Shown: positions 19,199 through 28,885, counted from the first letter of the stretch. The stretch is DNA of 64,000 bases from Symbiodinium natans (GCA_905221605.1 CAJNDS010002111.1:127001-191000), one strand, 5' to 3'. Notes: generated from the sequence alone by a model not told the origin. Program-made: numbers and translations.

Positions 19199-19322
19199 GT
19201 GAGGCACGGGTAGGGGCTGCAGTGTTTGCGCCTAAGCTTTTGGAATCTCCGTGTGCTTCTCAGCTCCAGAACCTCGATCTAAAACCCTACCCCTAAAGAA
19301 CTCATGTCACATAGGCTGGCAG

Positions 19323-19365
19323 AGGGTTTAGGGTTTAGGGTTTAGGGTTTAGGGTTTACGGTTTA
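19323..19365 (+). repeat. short (TTTAGGG)n array
   Basis: Six units. Confidence 0.9.
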
Positions 19366-19464
19366 CCATATGGAAGGATGGGTGGCAAGCCACGCCGCCA
19401 AGGGCCCCACGGCATCATGTCCTGCAGGACTGCTTGGGTTTGCACTTGGGGAGTCTTGGTGGCA

Positions 19465-19545
19465 AATCCTATACTCCCCTTAGAACCATAATCAAAAGAA
19501 TATGTTCAATATCCTCTTGGGTTTTATATATATATATATAAACAA
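19465..19545. repeat. dispersed repeat J, copy 2, with (TA)n
   Basis: TATACTCCCCTTAGAACC and AATATCCTCTTGGGTTTTAT match 9090-9155; the copy here is extended by (TA)n. Confidence 0.55.
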
Positions 19546-19715
19546 AACTAAAAAAATTAATTCCCCAGATACTCTCCGCTCACGACTGCGGCGTAGTCTC
19601 CGGGAGCTTCCGCAACTCATTCGGGGGTTTCCGGGGATGGGTTTCGGAAGCTCCCATCCTTCAAGCTACAGCAGAACTCATTGACGCCACACTTCCACAG
19701 AGTTTCAGGGCTCCT

Positions 19716-19829
19716 CTTGGAGGTTCATGGGTAGTAACAAGTAGGGTTATAAGTATGGTAGCTATACTTAAAACCCCCACTTAGGGCACTTCTCAACCCT
19801 ACTAAAATAACTGCCCATGAACCTCCAAG
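19716..19829. mobile_element. MITE family A, full copy
   Basis: CTTGGAGGTTCATGGGTAGT at the left and its inverse GCCCATGAACCTCCAAG at the right; the interior has the shared CACTTAGGGCACTT motif. Flanking dinucleotides are TC and CA, so the TA duplication is not preserved. Confidence 0.85.
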
Positions 19830-19852
19830 CAGGGTACCCGAAGCCCCAAACC

Positions 19853-19957
19853 TACTATTTGCTTAAAAACCCCAAAAGACTGAAAAATAGCAATCCCTAT
19901 ATTGCCTTAATAAGGAAGAATATTCTTATTATTTTCGGGGTTCTTAAGCAACTTGTA
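19853..19957. mobile_element. MITE family C, full copy
   Basis: CTACTATTTGCTTAAAAACCCC at the left and GGGGTTCTTAAGCAACTTGTAG at the right. CTA and TAG are inverted ends; the interior includes AATAGCAATCCCTATA. Confidence 0.75.
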
Positions 19958-20451
19958 GAAACAGTCCTGTAGCTCCTGAAGCTGCGCGCGGGATCCACCT
20001 CGAGGGGGTCGGAAACTTTGGGGGGGAGCGGGGGAAGCCTCCACGAAAGTTACCCAAAGCCTAAAAGCCACACAGACACGAACTTAAAACTAAATGACGG
20101 ATGATACAGTACACACAAGTGAATGCATAAAATCGTAGCTGACGTGCAGTAGGAGATAGGAGCCTTTGTTCTCAGCGCTGCTTGGCCACCCCCGGGCACT
20201 AACGTTTTCGTCCTAGGAAAGCAGCCCTCGACGAACACTTGCTTGAAGGCGTGCTGCCATGTCACGACAAGCCCTACTCCAAACTTTTGTATGAACGTTC
20301 TTGTTATCTGGCTCAGGACATGAACCCTTCTGATTCGGGCGATGCGCCCTGCAGTTAGTTGGCTGATCCTGACCTCCCCGAAAGAGCACTGCTCTTACGA
20401 ATCGCTCTTGGAGGGCGAGGTCTGTCACGTCTAGCACAATAGGACCTTGAA
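19958..20451. other. unique region, no gene recognised
   Basis: Minus frames at 20050-20265 and 20213-20437 are short and without domains. Confidence 0.4.
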
Positions 20452-20531
20452 CCCCTAAACCCTAAACCCTAAACCCTAAACCCTAAACCCTAAACCCTAA
20501 ACCCTAAACCCTAAACCCTAAACCCTAAACG
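20452..20531 (-). repeat. telomere-type (CCCTAAA)n array
   Basis: About 11 perfect units; GC-rich unique DNA follows on the right without a matching TTTAGGG cap. Confidence 0.94.
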
Positions 20532-20628
20532 GGCGTCCACACGCAGGGGCCACTAAGTGCCAGGCCGCGTCTGGGCGGGGCGAGGCCGTGCGCCAGGCCA
20601 CCTCGGGACCGAAAGGCTTGGGCTTCTA

Positions 20629-20745
20629 TACTTGGAGGTTCATGGCACTTACTAACCATGTATAACTGTCATTATAACCCACTTTATGAGCCCCTTAAGT
20701 GCCCGAATATGGTTAGAATTGGGTTATAAGTACAGTAGGGGCACT
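20629..20745. mobile_element. MITE family A, divergent subtype
   Basis: The left end is TACTTGGAGGTTCATGGCAC. The interior AACCCACTTTATGAGCCCC and TATGGTTAGAATTGGGTTAT is shared with 32586-32724, not with the main A copies. Confidence 0.6.
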
Positions 20746-21027
20746 TGCAGCTAAGGCAGCTAAGAGCATTGGGGTTGTACACGGCTGCAGGTGCTTCGGG
20801 CTCTTTGGATTTTGGGGCCTGCCACGGCTGGAAAGGCTTTGGTTGTGTGGCCTACGTACACAGTGCAACAGTGCAGAGGGCTCAGGGGGATGTTGCACGG
20901 TGACATGCTGGTGCTTTCGGGCCGGTGGGGACGATGTAGGCGAAAGGGTCTTGGAAAACTGAGCTGCGCACTGTTGCACCGTTAGTTTGTAGTTGCTTTT
21001 CGTTTCGACACTTTGCTCACAAGGCAT
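20746..21027. other. unique region, no gene recognised
   Basis: A 104-codon minus frame at 20713-21027 (rich in Pro, Ser and Thr) has no recognised domain and is antisense to a 64-codon frame. Confidence 0.35.
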
Positions 21028-21083
21028 ATACAGACACCGATGTGAGGCTGCTAATATACAGACACCGATGTGAGGCTGCTAAC
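21028..21083 (+). repeat. 28-bp direct tandem duplication
   Basis: ATACAGACACCGATGTGAGG followed by CTGCTAA(T/C) occurs twice in tandem. Confidence 0.95.
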
Positions 21084-21820
21084 CTACATGTCTTACAAAC
21101 GAATGCTGTTTGTGCCTTTTTCATGCCTTCCTGACGACATGCTTCGGCATCCCAGTCTCTGCAACACGGAAGACCTGAAAACATCCCTGTCCGTGCAATC
21201 CTCTTTACGGGGTTTAGGGTTTAGGGCGTTTGCTGTCACCTCATCTGAGCCTTCTGCTGACACCTCTGTGCACCGCCAGGCGAAACTGCAGGTGCGAAAG
21301 GCAGGTTGGGAAACCGAGACGAGTGCTTCAAGACCGAATCCTAAACAGGACCAATGAAGCTTTCCGAGCGTAACCTCCCAAATCCTCAAAAAAACTCAAC
21401 CTGCAGGTGCAAAGGGTGCTTAACCCCAGGCGAAGGCACGACCTGGAGTCCTAACTCCGTAAAATTTGGGTTGCAGGGTTGGCCCCTTGGGGCCTTGGCC
21501 TTAAACTGACTCCAGTTAGTCATCCAGAAGCCGAAGCTGATCCCCAGAGCCTAATTAGGGGTGGTGACGGACTTTTAAGCACGTCGAGACGTCTTGGAGA
21601 ATTCGAAGCCTCAACTCCGAAATTCTGACGCAGGGCTCAATAATTCGAGCACTTGGGGTTTTTTGGGCTCTCATCGTCTCAGGGCGCTCAACCAACCGTC
21701 AGATCATCTGGTGACTCCCCTGGCCTTGTATGGTAGCACGTAGAAAGGAACCGGCACGAGGCGGCTCACAGGGTCCCGCATGGTCTCCTGCAGGAAACTT
21801 AGGAGCTTTGGGGAAGTTTA
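21084..21820. other. unique region, no gene recognised
   Basis: Overlapping 95-98 codon frames on both strands near 21070-21389; neither is convincing. Confidence 0.4.
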
Positions 21821-21884
21821 GGGTTGCTTAGGGTTGCTTAGGGTTGTTTAGGGGTTTAGGGTTTAGGGTTTAGGGTTTAGGGTC
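21821..21884 (+). repeat. TTTAGGG array preceded by GTTTAGGGTTGCTTAGGG steps
   Basis: Three longer units of the type TTAGGGTTGCT precede five TTTAGGG units. Confidence 0.85.
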
Positions 21885-21974
21885 TCAGACTTAGAGTTCC
21901 CCGACTTAGGGTTCCCCCTGGGCTTGATCTAGACTACACAGCGTAACCTGGGAAAGGGAGCTGAAATAAAGGAG

Positions 21975-22107
21975 CCCTAAACCCTTAACCCCAAACCCCA
22001 AACCCTAAACCCTAAACACTAGCCCTAAACCCTAAACCCTAAAGCCTAAAGCCTAAACCCTAAACCCTAAACCCTCAACCCTAAACCCTAAACCCCAACC
22101 CTCAAAA
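21975..22107 (-). repeat. telomere-type (CCCTAAA)n array
   Basis: About 17 units with AAACACTAGCCCTAAA and CCTAAAG variants. The same variant order recurs at 22415-22550. Confidence 0.92.
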
Positions 22108-22220
22108 AAGGGGAAGAGGGGCCTATCCCCGGGTCCGAGTGATTGAAACGCAGTCATGCCCTTTTGCGCGTCAGGTTCACAGATCTTTGGAAGCGGGAAG
22201 CACCTTACGTATCAACAATC

Positions 22221-22306
22221 ACTAGACCTAAGGGCAACCTAGGATTAGAAGGGTGCCCTCTTGGGTTTAAAGGGGCTTATATGCGAACCTACTCTGACCA
22301 AGTATC
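22221..22306. mobile_element. possible dispersed element F
   Basis: AGGGTGCCCTCTTGGGTTTAAAGGGGCTTATATG and CCTACTCTG blocks recur at 27965-28060 and partly at 5652-5700. Boundaries are unclear. Confidence 0.35.
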
Positions 22307-22414
22307 TACTGTATCCTACTCCCTGTCTGCCAACGGCTTGAGCGAGCCTGTCGGGTGGGCGTGTGAGTCTGGGGAGGGGGGAAGAAAGAGAGAGCTTGTT
22401 CCCGAAGTGGATAA

Positions 22415-22550
22415 ACCCTAAACTCCAAACCCCAAACCCTAAACCCTAAACACTAGCCCTAAACCCTAAACCCTAAACCCTAAACCCTAAAGCCTAAACC
22501 CTAAACCCTAAACCCTAAACCCTAAACCCTAAACCCCAAACCCTAAACCG
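22415..22550 (-). repeat. telomere-type (CCCTAAA)n array, duplicate of 21975
   Basis: Shares CCAAACCCTAAACCCTAAAC followed by ACTAGCCCTAAACC with the array at about 21990, suggesting segmental duplication of an array. Confidence 0.9.
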
Positions 22551-22625
22551 ACCACGGGGCATGCCTCCAGCTCGGAGGGAACCAAGGTCCTGGCCAAGGG
22601 GCTCCGGCTCGGTCGGCTTTGGGCT
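22551..22625 (-). pseudogene. coding-like fragment, one clear cap
   Basis: The minus strand reads KPTEPEPLGQDLGSLRAGGM. Similar proline/acid phrases (EPEPL) occur in the fragments at 26705 and 42467, which may share an origin. CCCTAAA on the left; a degenerate TTTTAGGGTC region on the right. Confidence 0.35.
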
Positions 22626-23035
22626 TCGAGTTGCTTCCGGGCTTCTTGGTTTTAGGGTCCTTTTCGGGGTTCTTTTAAGGGGTTCTTTTAAGGGGTTGTT
22701 TAGGGTTTTTGTTTAGGGTTTCTTGGTTTCAGGGTCTTTGAGGGTTCTTTTTAGGCTTTCTTTTTTTTGGGGGGGGAGGGGGGGGGGGTAAGGTTTTTTG
22801 GGGGGTTTTAGGGTCTTCGGGTTTCCTTGGCTTCCTGGCTTTAGGGTCTTTTTAGGGTTCTTTTGGGGGGTCTTAGGGTCTTCGGGTCTTAGGGCTTTAG
22901 GATCCTAAAGTTTAGTCTTCTATTTTGCTTCTGGTCTTAGGGTCTTAGGTTTTAGGACCTTTGGCTCTTTTAGGGTTTTTTGAGTTTTTAGGATCTTCGG
23001 GTCTTAGGGTTTTAGGGTTGTATTGAGGGTTGGCG
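22626..23035 (+). repeat. T/G-rich, highly decayed TTTAGGG-like region
   Basis: About 400 bp of TTTTAGGGTCTTCGGG-type words without fixed period, including G runs at 22770-22790. Probably an old, eroded telomere-type array. Confidence 0.6.
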
Positions 23036-23390
23036 ATCAGCATAGATGTTGCGTTGGTTGAAGGCTTACTCTGGGGGTTACGGGTCCCTTGTCGATGGGA
23101 TTGTGTAGGGCTTCGTGGGCCGGGTAATAAGTAGGTGCACTAACAAGACTGCTCACCGCTGAACCCGAAACCCCAAATATCTTGTGCCCTGAAAGGTCCT
23201 CAGCTTCTGGTAGAGGAAAAGGGACGCATGCCTGAGCTTTCCGTGCGGTTGCGGGATCGGGTTTTTGCAGTCTGCAGTGCTGTGATGCGACCTTGTGCAT
23301 GCTCACAGAGTGCACCAGCTGCAAGAAGCTTGCGCAGAGCTGATCTAGCCGACTCGTGCTGACTTGCCTTCTGCTCCTTAGCTGTCTTCC

Positions 23391-24292
23391 TTAGCTGTCA
23401 GCCACCCGATAGGCCATGACCCTGTCTATGTACATGTCCAGCCATGCATAGAACGGGTCGTCGATCCGCTCGCCAGTTTTGCAGGAAACCGCAAAGAACG
23501 GCCACCCCTGCTCCGCAGCCATCTCCAGCGCCTCCTCTTGGGTCACTTCGGGCTCAGCCGCATCTGCATGCGTGCCCACCATGCAGATACACCGGCAGGA
23601 CTCGGGGTGCTTCTCCTGAGTTTCGCCAATGAGCCTCCGAATCTCCTCTAAAGAGGCGCGGCTTTTCAGTGAGAAAACTGCCAGGAAGCCCTGTGCTCCC
23701 TTGTAGTAGGCCGTTTCAATGGGCTTGAATCGCTCAAGCCCCGCTGCGTCCCAGACCTGGAGCTTCGTAGTGAGCCCTTCCTCAGACAGCCACTGAAAGG
23801 TGCTGAACTCCACACCAACCTTGGTCCAGCAACCATCTTATAAGGGCAACCTTTTTTGGGTTGAGTTATTGTATAAGGGAAACCAGAACCCGAGAAAAGG
23901 GCAAAGGGCACCACTGGGCTGCCAAGCAACCGTAGGCGTGTATGCCTCGACGAAGGCTTTGCGGCCGACTGCCCTCAGCAACGAGGACTTTCCGGAGCCC
24001 GCTCCACCTTGGTAGCCCAGCAACCATATCACATTAAGGGCACCCTTTTTCTGGTTGGTTACGTTATAAGGGAACCCATAACCAAAAAAAAGGGTCAAGG
24101 GTGCCACTGGGCTACCAAGCCACCGATGAGAAGGCACTTGGCCGACACGTCGTGGTCGCTTGTAGACGCCAGGTTGCTGTACTTGCCCAGGGTGGTGTAC
24201 TTGCCCGTGGTCCTCCTGACCAGGTGCCTTAGTTGGCGCTCGACGGCTTCCCCCAGCCAGAGATCCCGTAACTCCGATAGATGGCCCTACTC
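23391..24292 (-). CDS. Rab-like small GTPase with two introner-derived introns (5' end not found)
   Basis: Three exons: about 24292-24124, 24007-23931 and 23819-23391 (stop TAA at 23391-23393). Spliced reading joins KCLLIG to GAGSGKSSLL, restoring the P-loop (G1), and TPTV to GVEF (switch I, G2). Then come KLQVWDAAGLERF (G3, usually DTAG), AYYKGAQGFLAVF, VGTHAD where G4 is usually NKxD, and SCKTG (G5). Family knowledge: Rab GTPases direct vesicle traffic. The T-H-x-D at G4 is more typical of Roc domains, and the C-terminus (RVADS) lacks prenylatable cysteines, so membrane targeting would differ. The first exon is open upstream to a TAG with no ATG, reads LRHLVRRTTGKYTTLGKYSN, and implies a further 5' exon. 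Both intron sites are phase-compatible. Function in detail is unknown. Confidence 0.85.
23820..23930 (-). mobile_element. introner, intron 2 of the Rab-like gene (111 bp)
   Basis: On the gene strand the intron is GTTG then CTTGGCAGCCCAGTGG...CCAAG, followed by exon GTTGGTGTG. The four bases GTTG are duplicated on both sides. The 5' splice GT lies in the duplication and the 3' AG is the element's own CCAAG end. The interior shares GGTGCCCTT, GGTTTCCCTTATA, GGTTGCCCTTATAAG and GGTTGCTGG with the next intron. Part of the right inverted repeat is lost. Confidence 0.85.
24008..24123 (-). mobile_element. introner, intron 1 of the Rab-like gene (116 bp)
   Basis: On the gene strand it is GTGG then CTTGGTAGCCCAG...CTGGGCTACCAAG, followed by exon GTGGAGC. 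The 13-bp terminal inverted repeats are perfect and the flanking GTGG is duplicated. The intron splits a glycine codon of the P-loop. GT comes from the target duplication and AG from the repeat end. Confidence 0.88.
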
Positions 24293-24562
24293 CGTGTAAG
24301 TCCGAGACGACGACCCAAAACAAAACCAACAGGTAAGGCTTCGGAAGAACTTTCTGGAACTCTCCGGGCCCCTTAACATTCAAACATGCCCCAAGCCCTG
24401 CCTATAAACCCCCCAAAGGCCCTGCGTAGGACCCTGGTCTAAGGAGTCATACTCGGACCCCCTAATTTTGTTGTGAATGGAGAAGGAACATACATTTAAG
24501 AGGTTCCCTTCATATCCTCCAAAGGTGGCCCTTATCTATGCCCTGAGGGGATCTTTAAAACA
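24293..24562. other. presumed 5' flank or intron of the Rab-like gene
   Basis: A missing first exon may lie here or further upstream; the minus frame to 24383 is not in phase with the GTPase. No start codon can be assigned. Confidence 0.35.
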
Positions 24563-24615
24563 CCCCTAAACCCTAAACCCTAAACCCTAAACCCTAAACC
24601 CTAAACCCTAAACCC
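24563..24615 (-). repeat. telomere-type (CCCTAAA)n array
   Basis: Seven units. Confidence 0.92.
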
Positions 24616-24737
24616 CCCAAACCCAAGGGTGCAACCCAAGGTAGAGGGCTAAAGCCCGCAAGGACCCCGCTTTAGACTGCAGGGCCCGAGCTGCAGGGAC
24701 TCATCCTCGGTGAGATTCAGCTCCCCAAGCCTCAACC

Positions 24738-24825
24738 CCAAACCCTAAACCCTTCAGGGTTCAGGGTTCAGGGTTTAGGGTTTAGGGTTTAGGGTTTAGG
24801 GTTCAGGGTTTAGGGTTTAGGGCTT
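24738..24825 (+). repeat. head-to-head CCCTAAA/TTTAGGG junction array
   Basis: CCCTAAACCC (24743-24752) meets TTCAGGGTTCAGGGTTTAGGG, opposite orientations abutting. Confidence 0.88.
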
Positions 24826-24904
24826 CAGCCTCTGTTCACCACCAAGGAGGCGCAAGTCTCAGGGGGCTAAGGGTGGAAGGGGCGGCATTTCGAAGGCTAG
24901 TAGT

Positions 24905-25040
24905 CATTTTAATACAATCTTGATTGTGCTTGTTGTTATTGCTATTGTGATTGTTATTGTTATCGTTCTTGTTATTGTTGTCATTATTATTGTTACTATT
25001 ATTGTAATTCTTGTTCTTGTTATTATGATTACTGTTTTAC
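24905..25040. repeat. ATTGTT/TTGTTATT simple-sequence tract
   Basis: About 135 bp of A/T/G-only degenerate trinucleotide repeats. It yields artefactual Ile/Val frames. Confidence 0.85.
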
Positions 25041-25215
25041 CAGTACTATTCTGCATACTACTGTTGGTATGCTGGGGGGTTCGATTTCCGCGTGTGGAAA
25101 ACTTATCGCAAGGAGTCGGGGCCCTCTCAGTTCGGGCCCTGAAGGTCCGAAAAGAAAATTGGGAACGCCTTCGAAAACCCAACCCCCATCAATCCACCCC
25201 CTTTACGCCTCACCT

Positions 25216-25300
25216 AACCCTAAACCCTCAACCCTCAACTCTAAACCCTAAACCCTAAACCCTAACCCCTAACCCCTCAACCCTAATCCCCAAACCCTAA
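25216..25300 (-). repeat. telomere-type (CCCTAAA)n array, degenerate
   Basis: CCCTAAA with CCCTCAA and CCCCTAA variants. Confidence 0.87.
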
Positions 25301-25435
25301 ACCTCCTCAACCCACAAACCCATCTCCGCACACAGCCGCTGCGAGCGCCTCGCCGTGCGTGCCAGGAGCTCGGTGCCGCGCAGCAGAGAGAGGCGACCGG
25401 TGGAGGCCTCGAGCTTTGAGGCTCTGAGGCTAAGG
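25301..25435 (-). pseudogene. coding-like fragment between telomere arrays (capped fragment 9)
   Basis: The minus strand reads RASKLEASTGRLSLLRGTEL and continues for 45 open codons through LLARTARRSQRLCAE. CCCTAAA on the left, TTTAGGG on the right. Confidence 0.47.
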
Positions 25436-25492
25436 AGTTTAGGGTTTAGGGTTTGGGATTTAGGGTTTAGGGTTTAGGGTTGAGGGTTAGGG
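25436..25492 (+). repeat. telomere-type (TTTAGGG)n array
   Basis: About 8 units. Confidence 0.9.
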
Positions 25493-25592
25493 CGGGTTTT
25501 TAAGGCGGGTGGTTTCGAGGAGGGAATAAGGTTTGAGGGCATTGAGGTCCATGGAACTGAGGGGTTTTGAAAGATGAAGCCGGAGGAAAGTT

Positions 25593-25732
25593 CGATGATG
25601 ATGATGACGATGATGATGGTGACGATGGTGACGATGATGATGATGATGATGATGATGACGACGACGATGATGATGATGATGACGATGACTAGACGATGAC
25701 GATGATGATGATGATGATGATGATGATGAGCA
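25593..25732. repeat. (GAT)n/(GAC)n trinucleotide tract
   Basis: About 45 GATGATGAC-type triplets; the minus-strand His- and Ile-rich frames over it are repeat artefacts. Confidence 0.93.
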
Positions 25733-26635
25733 GGATGAGCTACTGCAGTGAACTCTGGGTAGGGACAACACCTGACATACGCGCAACCCCTTGAGGAGCT
25801 TTTTGAAGCCTCTGCGACTCTGCGATGTTCCATTACCCAACAATTTTTCATAACCAACAGCGGGATCCTCACGGCAAACAACAACCAACCCCTTTTCTCC
25901 AACATGCTCAAAACACCTGCCCAGGCGAAATAGGGCCCAGCCGCACCCTGCAGAGATTGGAGCAGCACGGCCACCGACCGACCGGCGGGCAGCGCCTCCT
26001 TGAGAACCACCTGCAAGAAGTTTTTCGGGGAACTAACTGCTAGCCTTTAAGGCTTTATAGAAGCTTGCATTTGTCGCTTGAGGGCTCGGACTCTTGGGCC
26101 TGGGCAGAGCGCAACAAGGTCTTCCAAGCTTCAACCTATAAATTTCTACATCCCCTCTACGCCCCACGAGACTTGACACTGTAGGGATGGCTGGACCCTA
26201 AACTCAAGGCCTAGGCCGCCCCCTACGGCGCAAGGTCGTTCGCCCGCCTCCCACAACTCGGAGGTCGGTAGCCCCCTTATTCAAGTCAACATGCCCCAAG
26301 CGGGAGGGCAAAGCCTGTTCGCGATTCTTGGACCCCAAAACCCCCGTAGCACCGTTCCTGGGAGACCCCTCGCGAATCTGAGACTTAACAGCTGTTGGAG
26401 CCATGGGATCTTGAGACCCGCCTGCCACCTCGGCGATGACCTCGCTTGGACCGCCCAACCCAAGCTCCCCCCTGGGACAGCCTGTTCATCTTCATCAATT
26501 CCTGAGGCCACAACAACCCTCTGAGTTTATGGCCACAAAAAAAGGGAATAGGTTTGAGTGAGCTTCGCACCTGGCGAAGCTTTCGAGCCTATCCTGCATC
26601 CCAACCTTCACACCATCTGCGCCACGTTACAGCAA
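25733..26635. other. unique region, no gene recognised
   Basis: Frames at 26204-26524 overlap on both strands, with no domain. Confidence 0.4.
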
Positions 26636-26704
26636 AACCTAAACCCTAAACCCTGAACCCTAAACCCTAAACCCTAAACCCTAAACCCTCAACCCTAAAC
26701 CCTA
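26636..26704 (-). repeat. telomere-type (CCCTAAA)n array
   Basis: About 10 units with one CCCTGAA and one CCCTCAA. Confidence 0.93.
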
Positions 26705-26812
26705 GGAGCTTGGGGGCCCCGCCTCGCCGGAGGGGGCCAGGATCCGCACCGGAACCAAGGGCTCGGGCTCCGGAGGAGCTTCTCTCGCTGGCAAAGCCAT
26801 CATGACAATTGG

Positions 26813-26813
<1 letters not shown>
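26705..26813 (-). pseudogene. coding-like fragment between telomere arrays (capped fragment 10)
   Basis: The minus strand reads ALPAREAPPEPEPLVPVRIL. CCCTAAA on the left; a G36 tract and then TTTAGGG on the right. Confidence 0.42.

Positions 26814-26849
<36 letters not shown>
26814..26849 (+). repeat. uninterrupted G36 homopolymer
   Basis: Thirty-six consecutive G, joining a coding-like fragment to a TTAGGG/TTTAGGG array. The true length may be uncertain because of sequencing. Confidence 0.9.
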
Positions 26850-26850
<1 letters not shown>

Positions 26851-27045
26851 GGGTTAGGGTTTAGGGTTTAGGGTTTAGGGTTTAGGGTTTAGGGTTTAGG
26901 GTTTAGGGTTTAGGGTTTTAGGGTTTTAGGGTTTTAGGGTTTAGGGTTTAGGGTTTAGGGTTTAGGGTTTAGGTTTCCTGTAGGGTTTAGGGTCTAGGGT
27001 CTAGGGTCTATGGTCTATGGTCTAGGGTTTAGGGTTTAGGGTTCC
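26850..27045 (+). repeat. telomere-type (TTTAGGG)n array
   Basis: About 26 units, with three TTTTAGGG 8-mers and a block of TCTAGGG/TCTATGG variants (26990-27025). Confidence 0.94.
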
Positions 27046-27279
27046 GGTTCCACGGGCCTTGAAGGGATGTGAGCCTGTAAGACAAGGGAACGCGGACACG
27101 ACCGGGCATCCTCGAATCCCGCAACCCCTTGAAGCACGAGCCCAGCCGAGTCACAAAAAACCCTGAACCCCGAAACCCCTACCCCTACACCCGAGGCCCC
27201 ACAGACCTGAAGCCCAAAGCCCTGAAGGCCCCCTTAAGCCACCCTCCCTCTCACCCACGCTCCCAAACTTCTGAACCCC

Positions 27280-27406
27280 TTCTTGGAGGTTCATGGGTTA
27301 GAAGGAGGGTTATAAGTACCCTGAGTGGAGTTATATAAGCATAATTACCTAAGCATAATTACCATACTTATAACCCGAATTATAAACACCCGTGAGCCTC
27401 CAAGTA
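27280..27406. mobile_element. MITE family A, full copy with internal duplication
   Basis: CTTGGAGGTTCATGGGTTAG at the left and GTGAGCCTCCAAGTA at the right. The interior ATAAGCATAATTACC is present twice in tandem. Confidence 0.82.
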
Positions 27407-27469
27407 AGCGGTTTAGCTTGTCAGGGGCTAAGGTGCTCCTGGTCACCATGATGCCCCGGAACCCTGCAA

Positions 27470-27765
27470 ACCTACAAACCCTGAAGCCCTGAAACCTCAA
27501 AACCCTGAAACCCTTGAATCCCTGAAACGCTAGAGCCTTGAAACCCTCACAGGCCCCAGGCACTCAAGCCTTGAAACCCTCAACCCTAAGCCTGAAACCC
27601 CTGAAACCCCTGAAACCCCTGAAACCCCTGAAGCCCCCGAAAGCCCTGAAACCCCTGAAGCCCCTGAAACCCTCAGAGGCCCTAAACCCTAACCCTAAAC
27701 CCTAAACCCCTGAAACCTCTGAAACCACCGAAACCCCTGAAACCCTAAAGCCTTGAAACCCTCAT
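27470..27765. repeat. CCCTGAAAC 9-mer tandem-like region
   Basis: CCCCTGAAA and CCTTGAAAC words repeat about 25 times with drift, including some CCCTAAA units near 27690. Confidence 0.8.
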
Positions 27766-27889
27766 AGGCTCCAGGCAGCAGCCGCCCAAAGGAACCGCGG
27801 CCTGCACAGAGTGGGGCAAGTCCTGTGTGAAACCAGGGTTGGGGCTTCAGGGTGTAAGGTTTAGGGTTTAGGGGAAGAGTAACCCGGGA

Positions 27890-28070
27890 ATAGAAATGGT
27901 ACCCAATGCTAGGGTTGAGGGTTCGGGGTGTAAGGTTTAGGGTTTAGGGAAGAGGGACCCAGGAATAGAAATGGTACCCTTTTGGCTTAAAGGGGCTTCG
28001 AAGGGAACCCCCCCACCGCCCAAAAAAAGTAATAAGGGCCTACTCTGGGCCCGCGTGTGTAGGGTACAAG
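27890..28070. repeat. duplicated block with element F similarity
   Basis: TTTAGGGTTTAGGGGAAGAGTAACCC..GGAATAGAAATGGTACCC at 27856-27908 recurs at 27930-27980. The continuation TTTTGGCTTAAAGGGGCTTCG..GGGCCTACTCTGGGCCC matches other F copies. Confidence 0.55.
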
Positions 28071-28880
28071 TTAGGGCAAAATATGACCCTTAAAATGCCA
28101 GAACTGCGAGTAGGTTCGATGCTTTTGACTCGGCTGGGCAAACAATCCTCGTTAGAGCTGGGGGGTCGCCCTGAAGCAAAACAAGCTCGCCTTTGTTGGC
28201 TTGGGCCTCCCATCAGGCCTGAAAGCCGAAAACCCTAACTCCTAAGCCAAAGCCTGAACCCTAAACCCTCCAAAGCCGTAAGCCCCAAACCCTAAAACCT
28301 AAACCCTAAATCCTCAAATGTAAGGCTGAAGGATGCTTATATCTAAATTTATCGGTCTACTATCTAAATGTTTGCCTTCAAGCCAAGGGGACTTCAGGGC
28401 TTTGGGGGTTGGGTCGAGGGAGCCTCGACTCCCCAAACACCCGCGGAAACAAAGGTACGCTCTACGTTGCAGGGGGGGGTCCCAGCCGAAGAACAAGCCT
28501 GAAAATCGCTGACATTCAGGGGTTAGGGTTTTGGGTTTAGGGCTTAGGGTCGTAGAGCCGTACCCCCACGCCGGTCAGACTTGGACCGTTTTCCCGTTGT
28601 CGGGTCTGGGCAGTTTGGGCTTCGCATTTAAGGTTTTGGGCCTTGGGTGGGTTTAGTTTAGGGCTTAGGGCGCAGGAGAAGACCTGATCCAGGCAAAGAA
28701 CCGCGCCTATCTCGAGCGTGGTCTGAAAGGCTTGGCCCTGCCAACGGAGGCATTCTGCGCAAGCTACCGTTGAAGACCTGCATCCCTGAAAACTCTGAGC
28801 CCTGCCCCAATTCCCTCAAAACTCTAAACTCTGCCCTAAAACGCTGGAATGCTTGGGTACCCCAAGCCATCCTAAACCCT
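28071..28880. other. mostly unique region with scattered CCCTAAA words
   Basis: CCCTAAA-type words at 28250-28315; no recognised gene. Confidence 0.4.
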
Positions 28881-28885
28881 CCTAC

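Noticed and set aside
23838-24383. A single 181-codon protein including the P-loop
   Set aside because: It reads through an introner; the spliced exons give the proper GTPase motifs instead.
25474-26016. Histidine/isoleucine-rich frames
   Set aside because: Translation of the GAT/GAC repeat; no protein-like sequence outside it.
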